A stretch of 5,433 nt of DNA from Acidobacteriaceae bacterium. Lineage in GTDB: Bacteria; Acidobacteriota; Terriglobia; Terriglobales; SbA1. The translations under genes and the position numbers were made by a program. The stretch spans positions 1-5,433 of the forward strand of contig JAFAGX010000148.1 of NCBI GenBank assembly GCA_019237515.1. Reading direction: 5' to 3'. The notes beneath the pieces were generated by a model that saw nothing but the letters and a program-made list of their open reading frames with translations, was not told the DNA's origin and did not search any database. This document shows positions 1 to 5,433 of this stretch, piece by piece; within the stretch, counting starts at the first letter, position 1, and every line of letters begins with the position of its first letter.

Positions 1-547
1 GGACGTTTGCGATATGGTCGCCGTCGCGCAAAAAAAAGATAGCCAGAATAGGAACCAGCAATAACCAACCCAAGATGAACGCGGTACTTGAAATGTAGGC
101 ATCCACGGTTGGAATCAGGCGCTGGATCTGATCCTTGTGCTTCGCCAGATAAAATCTCAATCGAAATTCTTGCTCCTCGGTCCAGCCGTATTTGCCTCTC
201 AAGTCGCTCGCGATGTCCCCGGTCGAAAGGCGATCCAGGACGATCGGACCCTGATCAATCAGCTTCACAACATTTCGCGCAGCGCCTGGGGCAAATGAAT
301 ATCCCACAGCCGCGACCAAAATCACGATGGAGACGTATACCTCCACAACTGCTGGGCCTCTCAAATCCGTGAAAAATAAAGAATGCCGCTGTAAGAACTT
401 AACGACGGGATCGAGTAAATAGGTGAACAGTATGGCGAATACGAAGATCAGAATGATGCGCCGCGCGAGGTAAACCGACGCACACACCCCGGCAATAAGC
501 AGGATCGTCAGGACGACGTTAGCGGTACGGCGGTCAGGGAATGCCAT
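1..547 (-). CDS. AI-2E/PerM-family transporter, N-terminal part (runs off window)
   Basis: I translated this reading frame by hand from the minus strand. It stays open for 182 codons from ATG at 547 and leaves the window at base 1, so the C-terminal part is missing (the family is usually about 350 residues). Hydrophobic segments lie at about residues 10-28, 31-48, 67-86 and 156-173. Two stretches are typical of the AI-2E/PerM family: FAILFTYLLDPVVKFL at 37-52 and PILAIFFLRDGDHI at 166-179, with a polar helical region between. Members are multi-pass inner-membrane proteins; some export autoinducer-2 or act as ion antiporters, but the substrate cannot be read from sequence. An in-frame TTG at 565 is an alternative start: AGGAG lies 12 bases upstream of it, and an in-frame TAG lies just beyond. 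The gene is divergent from the lipid-transport operon. Family assignment is strong; function is open. Confidence 0.88.
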   Translation of the reverse strand, partial: MAFPDRRTANVVLTILLIAGVCASVYLARRIILIFVFAILFTYLLDPVVKFLQRHSLFFTDLRGPAVVEVYVSIVILVAAVGYSFAPGAARNVVKLIDQGPIVLDRLSTGDIASDLRGKYGWTEEQEFRLRFYLAKHKDQIQRLIPTVDAYISSTAFILGWLLLVPILAIFFLRDGDHIANV

Positions 548-593
548 TTTCGGTTCTATGCTCAAGAACCAACACTACTCCTGCCTAAAGCAA

Positions 594-622
594 TTGCAAC
601 AGAAGGGCCACTTTTGCATAAA
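594..622 (+). promoter_or_regulatory. Weak sigma-70-like promoter candidate for the operon
   Basis: TTGCAA (594-599) and CATAAA (617-622) are separated by 17 bases; each matches the sigma-70 consensus at 4 of 6 positions. If used, it would leave a leader of roughly 250 bases before the STAS gene. A match this weak is expected by chance in a region of this size. The support is the position between divergent genes and the palindrome overlapping the -10 element. Confidence 0.2.
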
Positions 623-625
623 GTG
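609..625. repeat. 17-base palindrome, possible operator
   Basis: CACTTT and AAAGTG are perfect inverted arms around a 5-base centre (TGCAT). The size and symmetry suit a dimeric repressor site, and it lies between the two divergent genes, about 60 bases from the AI-2E-type start and over the -10 part of the weak plus-strand promoter candidate. No regulator gene is in view, and a 6-base arm can arise by chance. Confidence 0.3.
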
Positions 626-864
626 CTTTCCTGTAAAGAATCTATGGCCAAGTTTGGGCCGACGCAGGATCCCCAAGTTTACTCTCGAAAATTGAAAAAT
701 AATTCCGGCTCTGTCAGATGCCAACTGCTTGTCACCGCTTTCGGCAAATACACTCGCCGAAGTTCCTCGGTGTCAGAGGTGAGTACCTAAACGGCTCTCA
801 TCAAAAAAGATAGGCGCCTTTGCTCATGCGTCTTTGAATGGAAACCTGCATGCCCTGAGCAAAC

Positions 865-870
865 GTGGGG
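865..870 (+). promoter_or_regulatory. Ribosome binding site for the TTG-started STAS gene
   Basis: GTGGGG lies 7 bases before TTG at 878 and supports this uncommon start. A similar GGTGGGG (2037-2043) precedes the MlaF-type ATPase start with 5-base spacing, so G-rich, imperfect Shine-Dalgarno sequences seem usual in this operon. Confidence 0.5.
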
Positions 871-877
871 TACTACG

Positions 878-1246
878 TTGACACAAGACTTGGTCACCGA
901 AGGCGAGAGCCTCGACATTAATGTGGATCATAGCGATAAACGCGTGGTCGTGCGCTTGAGAGGACGAGTGGGACTCGATTCTTCTCCAGCTCTTCGGGAT
1001 CGGCTTCTGGCCATCTTGCAAGGGCAAGTGCCGAAAATCATCATCGTGGACTTGGCCGAGGTCTCATTTATTGATGCCGCCGGAATCGCGACCCTGCTCG
1101 AAGCGCTCAAGCTCGCGCGTCATCGTCAATCGACATTGTGTTTGAAAGGGTTGCATGGTCGCGTGGTTCGTTTGTTTCAGGTGACTGGCCTGCAAGCGGT
1201 GTTCGATAGTGGCTGCAAAGACAGTCCGCCGGTTGAGGTGAATTGA
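878..1246 (+). CDS. STAS-domain protein, MlaB-like
   Basis: A 122-residue cytoplasmic protein made almost entirely of one STAS domain (about residues 10-112): a beta strand VVVRLRGRVGL near 23-33, then IIIVDLAEVSFIDAAGI at 54-70, followed by a helix and LCLKGLHGRVVRLF at 87-100. In E. coli the STAS protein MlaB binds the ATPase MlaF and is needed for stable, active MlaFE complex; the same role is inferred because this gene directly precedes the permease. The loop that holds the phosphorylated Ser in SpoIIAA-type anti-anti-sigma factors (DSSG) reads DAAG at 66-69, so phosphorylation there is impossible. TTG is chosen as start because the frame upstream, back to the TAA at 788, has no ATG, GTG or TTG, and a GTGGGG sequence lies 7 bases ahead. 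Its TGA stop overlaps the next ATG by one base. Confidence 0.88.
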   Translation: MTQDLVTEGESLDINVDHSDKRVVVRLRGRVGLDSSPALRDRLLAILQGQVPKIIIVDLAEVSFIDAAGIATLLEALKLARHRQSTLCLKGLHGRVVRLFQVTGLQAVFDSGCKDSPPVEVN

Positions 1247-2049
1247 TGCCAAACGTCCTGGAAGATGTCGGTAAAAGCACCATCAATCATCTCGACTACG
1301 TCGGGAGCGTCAATATTCAGTGGTGGTCCACGTTGCGCAGCATGGTTAATGTGTTGCCATTGGTAGGCAACCGGTACCGGTGGAAAGAATCGGTGCGGCA
1401 GATGCTGCAGATCGGAGTAGACGCTCTGCCGATGGTATCCCTGATGGCGATTTGCACCGGATTCATTCTCGCCATGCAGGGCGCCTCTGAACTCCGCCGC
1501 TTCGGAGCCATTCACTACGTCATTGACCTCGTGTCCGTCGGCTTCACGCGTGAACTCGGTCCGCTTCTCACGGCCATCGCTGTCAGTGGCCGCTCGGGCT
1601 CGGCGTTTGCGGCTGAAATTGGCACCATGAAGGTAACCGAGGAACTCGATTCACTCCGGGTCATGGCGCTGGAACCGATCGAGTTCGTCCTGGCGCCGAA
1701 GTACCTTGCCGCTCTGATCACGGTTCCTTGTCTCACAACCATTTGAACCCTTTGCGGCATTTTCGCCGGCGGACTGTTCATGTTTTTCAGCACCCGTCTT
1801 TCTTTAGGGGTGTACCTGCGGGATGTGTTCGAATCGATCCAACTCCGGGATGTCATCGCGGGCCTGATCAAAAGCCTGGCGTTCGCCACAATCATTGCCC
1901 AGGTGAGCTGCCTCGAAGGATTTCGCGTCCGCGGCGGGCCGGATTCCGTAGGCCGCTCCACGACCAGTGCCGTGGTCAAATCCACGTTTCTGGTGATCAT
2001 TGCGGACTTCGTCTTTACAGCAATTTTTTACTTCACGGTGGGGCAGTGA
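1246..2049 (+). pseudogene. mlaE: MlaE-type lipid ABC transporter permease interrupted by an in-frame TGA
   Basis: Read through its internal stop, this frame gives a full-length MlaE-family permease of 267 codons, the usual size. ATG at 1246 is preferred over TTG at 1243 because GAGGTG lies 5 bases ahead and the ATG overlaps the STAS stop by one base. The first 166 codons include the family core: a membrane segment near 64-77, then RELGPLL and SGRSGSAFAAEIGTMKVTEE. Codon 167 is TGA (1744-1746). The same frame continues for 100 codons with the conserved C-terminal part, EGFRVRGGPDSVGRSTTSAVV, and a last membrane segment, ending at a TGA that overlaps the ATPase ATG. The flanking residues VPCLTTI and TLCGIFAGG match a conserved membrane segment without gap, so one codon is affected; TGG (Trp) to TGA is the simplest origin. 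ATG at 1780, with GGCGGA 6 bases ahead, could restart an 89-residue C-terminal piece. A real nonsense mutation and a sequencing error cannot be told apart here. Confidence 0.85.
1744..1746 (+). other. Premature TGA codon inside the permease
   Basis: This is the only lesion in the permease frame; both flanks stay in frame and keep family-typical sequence. At least three intact neighbouring genes end at TGA and none uses TGA internally, which speaks against TGA being read as an amino acid in this genome. Confidence 0.9.
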
Positions 2050-2852
2050 TGGCGATCATTTCGGTTCGCGACCTGGTGGTTGACTACGATGGGCATCGTG
2101 TGCTCGACGGCCTGAGTCTGGACATCGAACATGGAGAGACGATGGTCTTGCTGGGCGGGAGCGGTTCCGGGAAGAGCACGCTTCTGCGGCAGATCCTTGG
2201 GCTGGAGCGGCCAAAGTCAGGCAGCGTATTTGTAAAGGGAGTTGATATCACGCGCTGCTCGCCCGCCGAACTCAAAAAGATCCGCCGGTCGATGGGAGTA
2301 GCTTTTCAAAGCGCCGCTTTATTCAATTCGCTTTCAGTCGCGGACAATGTGGCTCTGACGCTGCGCGAACACACCCGGCTCGCGCCATCGATTATCGAAC
2401 TGATGGTCTGGATGAAGTTGGCGGTGGTTGGACTGGCCGAATTCGGCAAGTTATTTCCTCAGGAGCTTTCAGGCGGGATGAAGAAGCGCGCTGCCGTCGC
2501 GCGGGCGCTCGCACTCGACCCGGAAATTGTCGTGCTGGACGAACCTTCTGCCGGCCTCGACCCCATCGTGGCAGCCGAATTGGATGAACTCATTTTGCTT
2601 CTCAAAGAAGTGTTCCAGGTGACGGTGATCGTCGTGACCCATGAATTGCCGAGCGCCTTCCGCATCGCCGATCGCATTGCAATGCTGTTCAAAGGCAAAT
2701 TCCGCGCCGTGGGAACGAGAGACGAAATCAAGGCAAGCCAGGATCCGCGCGTGCGGCAGTTCCTGGATCGCGTTCCCGACAATATCGCGCAAACCCCCGC
2801 AGTGGCCGCTTACCTCGAAAATTACCTGCAGGGTCAGGAGGCACAACCGTGA
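2049..2852 (+). CDS. mlaF: MlaF-type ABC transporter ATPase
   Basis: A 267-residue cytoplasmic ATP-binding subunit that powers the MlaE-type permease. All nucleotide-binding motifs are present: Walker A GGSGSGKST at 36-44, Q-loop Q87 in FQSAALF, signature LSGGM at 140-144, Walker B VVLDEP at 161-166 with catalytic Glu165, D-loop SAGLD at 167-171 and switch His198 in VTHEL. The FQSAALFNSLSVADNV stretch and the LSGGM form of the signature, followed by KKRAAVARAL, are typical of the MlaF/Ttg2A group. The C-terminal tail (about 230-267), with residues like RVRQFLDR, is where MlaF homologs usually contact partner subunits. ATG at 2049 is chosen because it starts the conserved domain (ISVRDLVV), overlaps the permease stop by one base and has GGTGGGG 5 bases ahead; the frame stays open back to 1728, but that extension overlaps the permease and is not family-like. 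Confidence 0.96.
   Translation: MAIISVRDLVVDYDGHRVLDGLSLDIEHGETMVLLGGSGSGKSTLLRQILGLERPKSGSVFVKGVDITRCSPAELKKIRRSMGVAFQSAALFNSLSVADNVALTLREHTRLAPSIIELMVWMKLAVVGLAEFGKLFPQELSGGMKKRAAVARALALDPEIVVLDEPSAGLDPIVAAELDELILLLKEVFQVTVIVVTHELPSAFRIADRIAMLFKGKFRAVGTRDEIKASQDPRVRQFLDRVPDNIAQTPAVAAYLENYLQGQEAQP
2836..2841 (+). promoter_or_regulatory. Strong ribosome binding site for the MlaD-type gene
   Basis: A full AGGAGG lies 7 bases before GTG at 2849, inside the last codons of the ATPase gene. It fixes the GTG as the start and implies strong independent initiation in addition to coupling through the GTGA overlap. Confidence 0.8.
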
Positions 2853-3775
2853 CAACCGAGGCAAAAGTCGGCGCTTTCGTGCTGGGATGTTTTGCGATCC
2901 TGGCGTTCACCATTATCTATCTTCTTAATGTGCAGATGAGCGGGGGAAAAGTTCCATACAAGACTTATCTGCGTTACGCCGGTGGACTCGAGCCCGGGGC
3001 CCCAGTCCTGTTCGGCGGAATCACGGTAGGAAAAGTAAAGACCGTTCACCCCGCGTCGGCTGATCCTACGAAAATTGAAATCTCGCTAGACGTCAAAGAA
3101 GGCACGCCGCTAAACGAGAAGTCCATAGCCAAACTTGGCATCGTCAGCGTCATGAGCGGTGCTGCGTTATCGATCACCACCGGCAGCAACGAAGCCAAGC
3201 GCCTTCCGCCCGGATCAGATATCCCTTCACGAGAAGAGGCGAGCCTCGATGAAATTGCCGGGAAAATGGCTACTGTTGCAGACAACGCCGACGGGCTGAT
3301 TACCCAGGCACGCGGAGAATTGCAAGGCATCACTGGGGACGCGCATGCTCTCCTCGCCAACCTGAACACCATGACAGGCAAGCCGAACCAGGAGAAAATT
3401 CAAGCCGTTCTGGATAATGTCAACGGATTGCTGGCCACTGAAGGACCGAAAATCGATCGTCTCACGGATCAGCTGAACACGCTAACCGAGCATGCAGATG
3501 CAACCATTCAAAACGTAAACGGCACGGTCGCGGATACGCGAGAACCGCTTCGCAAAGATCTAGCTGAGTTGCAGGTCACTTTGCAGCAAGCCAAAGCGTT
3601 GTTAGGCGACATGCAGGTTGTGATTCGTGCGAATGACTACAAGATTGACGACACTGTGGAAAACCTGCGCGTCGCAACCGACAATCTGGATCAGCTGACT
3701 GATTCGCTGAAGCAGCGCCCGTGGAGCCTGATTCGCATCAAGCAGCCCAAAGAGCGAGAAGTTCCGCATCAATGA
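2849..3775 (+). CDS. mlaD: MlaD-type MCE-domain substrate-binding protein
   Basis: A 308-residue protein anchored in the inner membrane by one N-terminal helix (about 8-28) with the rest in the periplasm. The MCE domain spans about 38-113, from YKTYLRYAGGLEPGAPVLFGG through GITVGKV to VSVMSGAALSITTGS. MCE proteins form hexameric rings with a hydrophobic pore for lipids and dock on the MlaE/MlaF complex. After the domain comes a long, polar, helix-prone region (about 130-290) with repeated Leu and Asn/Asp heptad-like spacing, for example LDNVNGLL, LTDQLNTL and LRVATDNLDQLTDSL. E. coli MlaD (183 residues) lacks such an extension; longer MCE proteins use it to build a helical tube across the periplasm. 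The end RPWSLIRIKQPKE is common in this group. The start is GTG, overlapping the ATPase stop as GTGA. The TGA stop overlaps a following ATG as ATGA. Confidence 0.94.
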   Translation: MTTEAKVGAFVLGCFAILAFTIIYLLNVQMSGGKVPYKTYLRYAGGLEPGAPVLFGGITVGKVKTVHPASADPTKIEISLDVKEGTPLNEKSIAKLGIVSVMSGAALSITTGSNEAKRLPPGSDIPSREEASLDEIAGKMATVADNADGLITQARGELQGITGDAHALLANLNTMTGKPNQEKIQAVLDNVNGLLATEGPKIDRLTDQLNTLTEHADATIQNVNGTVADTREPLRKDLAELQVTLQQAKALLGDMQVVIRANDYKIDDTVENLRVATDNLDQLTDSLKQRPWSLIRIKQPKEREVPHQ

Positions 3776-3879
3776 GAATGAAATGGAGAAGCTGGGTGCC
3801 CCAGGTCCCGCGAGCGATTTTGCGAGCTGACCTGGGAGAACAGACCGTGAACGAACCGGAATACGGAGCATTAATATGA
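3772..3879 (+). CDS. Possible 35-residue small protein between MCE protein and lipoprotein
   Basis: ATG at 3772 opens a 35-codon frame that ends at TGA 3877-3879. It shares the 4 bases ATGA with the stop of the MCE gene, and its own stop shares ATGA with the start of the lipoprotein gene, so it fills the gap exactly. The peptide starts MRMKWRSWVPQVPRAILRAD, is basic and Trp-containing in its first half and acidic in the second, with no membrane segment, signal peptide or family I recognise. The ribosome binding site is poor (GAGCGAG about 13 bases upstream), so translation would depend on coupling to the MCE gene. Two AGA codons in the first six are unlike the neighbours. It could be a real small subunit, a frame kept only to carry ribosomes to the lipoprotein start, or chance. 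Confidence 0.4.
   Translation: MRMKWRSWVPQVPRAILRADLGEQTVNEPEYGALI
3792..3836 (+). repeat. Intra-operon hairpin with two alternative pairings
   Basis: CCCAGGTC (3800-3807) pairs perfectly with GACCTGGG (3829-3836), giving an 8-base-pair, GC-rich stem with a 21-base loop. The loop holds the direct repeat GCGAGC at 3810-3815 and 3822-3827. The left arm can instead pair with CTGGG at 3792-3796 in a tight 5-base-pair hairpin with a 3-base loop, so the two structures exclude each other. No T-tract follows, so this is not an ordinary intrinsic terminator. It may influence mRNA stability or the ratio of lipoprotein to upstream subunits. Confidence 0.5.
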
Positions 3880-4481
3880 AGAGTCTGACAATTGCGCTTG
3901 GTCTGACGGTCGTGCTTTTGCTGACCGGTTGCGGCGGCGCAGCGAAATATCCGAACTACTACACGCTCCACGTGCCTCCGCCGCCAGATCCACCAGCGGC
4001 GGAAGGTGTCCGGACATGCCTGGCCGTACGCGAGTTCCGATCGCCGAGTTACCTGCATCAAGGAGCCATCGTCTATAAAACCTCTCCGGAACAAATCGGT
4101 TTTTACAACTATCAGCGCTGGGCGGTGGATCCACGCGATTTCGTGACAAATGCGGTAACGGAACGTCTGCGCGCAAGCGGAAATTTCGCCCAGGTCAGGT
4201 CGTACGATGGTCGCTCAGACATTGATTACGTTCTCAGCGGACGCCTCGAGAAACTTGAGGAACTTGATTACGGCGGCGAGGTCAAGGTTGAGGTTGCGAT
4301 CTCTGCCCAGATGACGAGCCTTGCGACCGGCGCGACCGTCTGGACGAACGAGGTTTCCGAGACGGGGACTGTCGGCAAGCGCGATGTGCCCGCGGTGGTC
4401 GCTGAGATGAATGCCACCATGGGCCGCGCGATTGAGAAGCTGCTCACGCCGGCGCCAGCTGTCGCCACACAGAAAAATTAG
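3876..4481 (+). CDS. ABC-type transport auxiliary lipoprotein, PqiC-like
   Basis: A 201-residue protein with a lipoprotein signal: MK, a hydrophobic stretch, then lipobox LTGC with Cys19 as the lipid-modified residue. Gly follows Cys at position +2, so under the E. coli Lol rule it would go to the outer membrane. After the Cys comes NYYTLHV followed by a proline-rich run (34-40); YYxL near the N terminus and a Tyr/Trp-rich segment such as YNYQRWAVDPRDFV (77-90) are typical of the PqiC/ABC_trans_aux family (Pfam PF03886). The remainder looks like the usual alternating alpha/beta fold, with DYVLSGRLEKLEELD in the middle. Such lipoproteins bind the MCE component and bridge it to the outer membrane. 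GGAG at 3865-3868, 7 bases ahead, supports the ATG. A second cysteine at 48 is unexplained. Family assignment rests on motifs and context, since overall sequence in this family is poorly conserved. Confidence 0.85.
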   Translation: MKSLTIALGLTVVLLLTGCGGAAKYPNYYTLHVPPPPDPPAAEGVRTCLAVREFRSPSYLHQGAIVYKTSPEQIGFYNYQRWAVDPRDFVTNAVTERLRASGNFAQVRSYDGRSDIDYVLSGRLEKLEELDYGGEVKVEVAISAQMTSLATGATVWTNEVSETGTVGKRDVPAVVAEMNATMGRAIEKLLTPAPAVATQKN

Positions 4482-4510
4482 GTTCTTGAGATTGCCCATA
4501 GGAGAAAACC

Positions 4511-5433
4511 ATGACGTTGCTCGAGTCTTTGAAACAGTACACAACAGTCGTCGCTGACACTGGCGATATTGAAGCGATCCATCGCCATCATCCGCAAGAC
4601 GCAACCACCAATCCCTCTCTTCTTTATCACGCTGCCCAGATGCCGGAATATCGGCATCTCGTCGAAGAAGCCGCGAAAAAGGCTTCCGACCTGGGCGGCA
4701 GCCACCAGCAGATGGCGGAAGAGTTCATCGACCAGATGTTCGTTCTTTTCGGAAGCGAAATTCTGAAGGTTGTTCCCGGGCGCGTCTCCACTGAAGTCGC
4801 GGCGAGTCTCAGTTTCGATACTCCGGGAACTGTCGCCAAGGCGCGCAAACTCATCTCGCTTTATCAGAAAAAAGGCGTGGCCCGCGAGCGGATCCTGATC
4901 AAGATCGCGAGCACTTGGGAAGGGATTCAGGCAGCGAACGAATTGGAGCAGGAAGGAATTCATTGCAACCTGACGCTGCTTTTCAGTTTCGCCCAGGCAA
5001 TTGCGTGCGCCGAAGCTGGAGTCACCTTGATCTCGCCCTTCGTCGGCCGCATTTACGACTGGTACAAGAAAGAAGGAGGCGGCAAAGAAATTCCGCCGGA
5101 TCAGGACCCCGGCGTTGCCTCTGTCACGCGCATTTTCAACTACTACAAGAAGTATGGTTACAAAACCCAGATCATGGGAGCGAGTTTCCGCAACGTGAGT
5201 CAGATTCTCCACCTCGCGGGATGCGACTTGCTGACCATCAGCCCCGACCTGCTCGACCAGTTGGAGCAGACTCAGGGTGTGGTACAACGCAAGCTTGATC
5301 CGGCCGCAGCGAACGCGAGCAAAGACGAGCAACTGCGTTTGAGCGAAAAAGCATTCCGCTGGATGCACAACGAAGATGCGATGGCGACCGAGAAGCTGGC
5401 CGAAGGCATCCGCAAATTCAACAGTGACGCGCA
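4511..5433 (+). CDS. tal: Transaldolase, C-terminal end outside window
   Basis: This frame was translated by hand and is open for 307 codons to the window edge; the family is about 315-320 residues, so only about ten residues are missing. It closely follows E. coli Tal[11 protein letters not shown] (Asp16), DATTNPSLL at 30-38, [12 protein letters not shown] (Glu95), [11 protein letters not shown] with Lys131 as the Schiff-base residue, [25 protein letters not shown] and GASFRN. Transaldolase is a cytosolic enzyme of the non-oxidative pentose phosphate pathway that moves a dihydroxyacetone unit between sugar phosphates (sedoheptulose 7-phosphate plus glyceraldehyde 3-phosphate to erythrose 4-phosphate plus fructose 6-phosphate). 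AGGAG at 4500-4504 lies 6 bases before the ATG. The gene begins 29 bases after the lipoprotein stop with no terminator between, so co-transcription is likely, although the functions are unrelated. All catalytic residues I can check are present. Confidence 0.97.
   Translation, partial: MTLLESLKQYTTVVADTGDIEAIHRHHPQDATTNPSLLYHAAQMPEYRHLVEEAAKKASDLGGSHQQMAEEFIDQMFVLFGSEILKVVPGRVSTEVAASLSFDTPGTVAKARKLISLYQKKGVARERILIKIASTWEGIQAANELEQEGIHCNLTLLFSFAQAIACAEAGVTLISPFVGRIYDWYKKEGGGKEIPPDQDPGVASVTRIFNYYKKYGYKTQIMGASFRNVSQILHLAGCDLLTISPDLLDQLEQTQGVVQRKLDPAAANASKDEQLRLSEKAFRWMHNEDAMATEKLAEGIRKFNSDA

Larger units (their letters stand above)
548..877. other. Divergent intergenic region, 330 bases
   Basis: This stretch separates the minus-strand AI-2E-type gene from the plus-strand transporter operon, so it should carry promoters for both. 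I see no convincing coding frame. ATG codons at 826 and 838 are followed by stops after 3 and 6 codons. It is more AT-rich than the flanking genes in places, for example around 690-705. It contains the palindrome at 609-625, an imperfect one around 646-660 (GGCC arms), a short AGGT/ACCT inverted repeat at 777-788 and the 8-base palindrome AGGCGCCT at 812-819. No tRNA-like or riboswitch-like fold was recognised by eye. Confidence 0.6.

Noticed and set aside
88..372. 94-residue plus-strand frame
   Set aside because: It is antisense to the AI-2E-type gene, whose minus-strand frame gives clear family motifs.
838..858. Six-codon leader peptide before the STAS gene
   Set aside because: An ATG followed shortly by TGA is common by chance; there is no run of regulatory codons and no attenuator fold beside it.
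1744..1746. Genome-wide reassignment of TGA to Trp or Gly
   Set aside because: The STAS, ATPase and MCE genes all end at TGA directly overlapping the next start, and Trp is written TGG elsewhere in the window.
1744..1770. TGA as selenocysteine with a SECIS-like hairpin
   Set aside because: The hairpin is only 4 base pairs, lies in an ordinary membrane segment of a transporter with no redox site, and family members are not known as selenoproteins.
1515..2000. 161-residue minus-strand frame over the permease
   Set aside because: Its low-complexity Arg/Ser/Thr-rich translation is opposite conserved MlaE sequence; it looks like a shadow frame.
1728..2048. Upstream extension of the MlaF-type frame to an ATG at 1728
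   Set aside because: The extra 107 residues overlap the permease in another frame and are not ABC-ATPase-like; ATG 2049 starts the domain and has its own ribosome binding site.
3792..3845. Intrinsic terminator after the MCE gene
   Set aside because: The stem is good, but the downstream bases (GAGAACAG) contain no T-tract and the next gene is clearly part of the same system.
4478..5368. 296-residue open frame on the minus strand
   Set aside because: It lies antisense to the transaldolase gene, whose plus-strand product has all family motifs; the minus-strand translation resembles no family and is a codon-bias shadow.

Overview
The window looks like a chromosomal stretch from a Gram-negative (diderm) bacterium. 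It encodes an MlaE/MlaF/MlaD-type lipid ABC transporter and an outer-membrane-type lipoprotein, which only make sense with two membranes. Base composition is moderately GC-rich, and TGG for Trp and TGA for stop are used in the ordinary way. The phylum cannot be fixed from this sequence. The gene order (STAS protein first, no MlaC, a PqiC-like lipoprotein last) is unlike the E. coli mla operon and would fit a non-proteobacterial soil lineage such as Acidobacteriota or Verrucomicrobiota, but this is a guess.

Layout. Positions 1-547 (minus strand) hold the N-terminal 182 residues of an AI-2E/PerM-family membrane protein whose 3' end lies outside the window. Positions 548-877 form a divergent intergenic region with weak promoter-like and palindromic sequences. 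From 878 to the end everything reads on the plus strand: a STAS-domain protein (MlaB-like), an MlaE-type permease broken by one in-frame TGA, an MlaF-type ATPase, an MlaD-type MCE substrate-binding protein, a possible 35-residue small protein, a PqiC/ABC_trans_aux-type lipoprotein, and, 29 bases later, a transaldolase that runs off the right edge.

How the genes work together. STAS, permease, ATPase and MCE protein form the inner-membrane complex that moves phospholipid or another hydrophobic molecule. The lipoprotein is the expected periplasmic or outer-membrane partner, as PqiC is for PqiAB. Start and stop codons overlap by 1 or 4 bases at every junction from STAS to lipoprotein, if the small ORF is counted, so the block is probably translated as one coupled unit. 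Transaldolase is a pentose phosphate enzyme with no obvious link to lipid transport and probably shares the transcript.

The points most worth a second look are the nonsense codon in the permease, the unreported small ORF joined by ATGA overlaps on both sides, and a hairpin with competing pairings inside that small ORF. I found no RNA gene, CRISPR array, insertion sequence or convincing intrinsic terminator.
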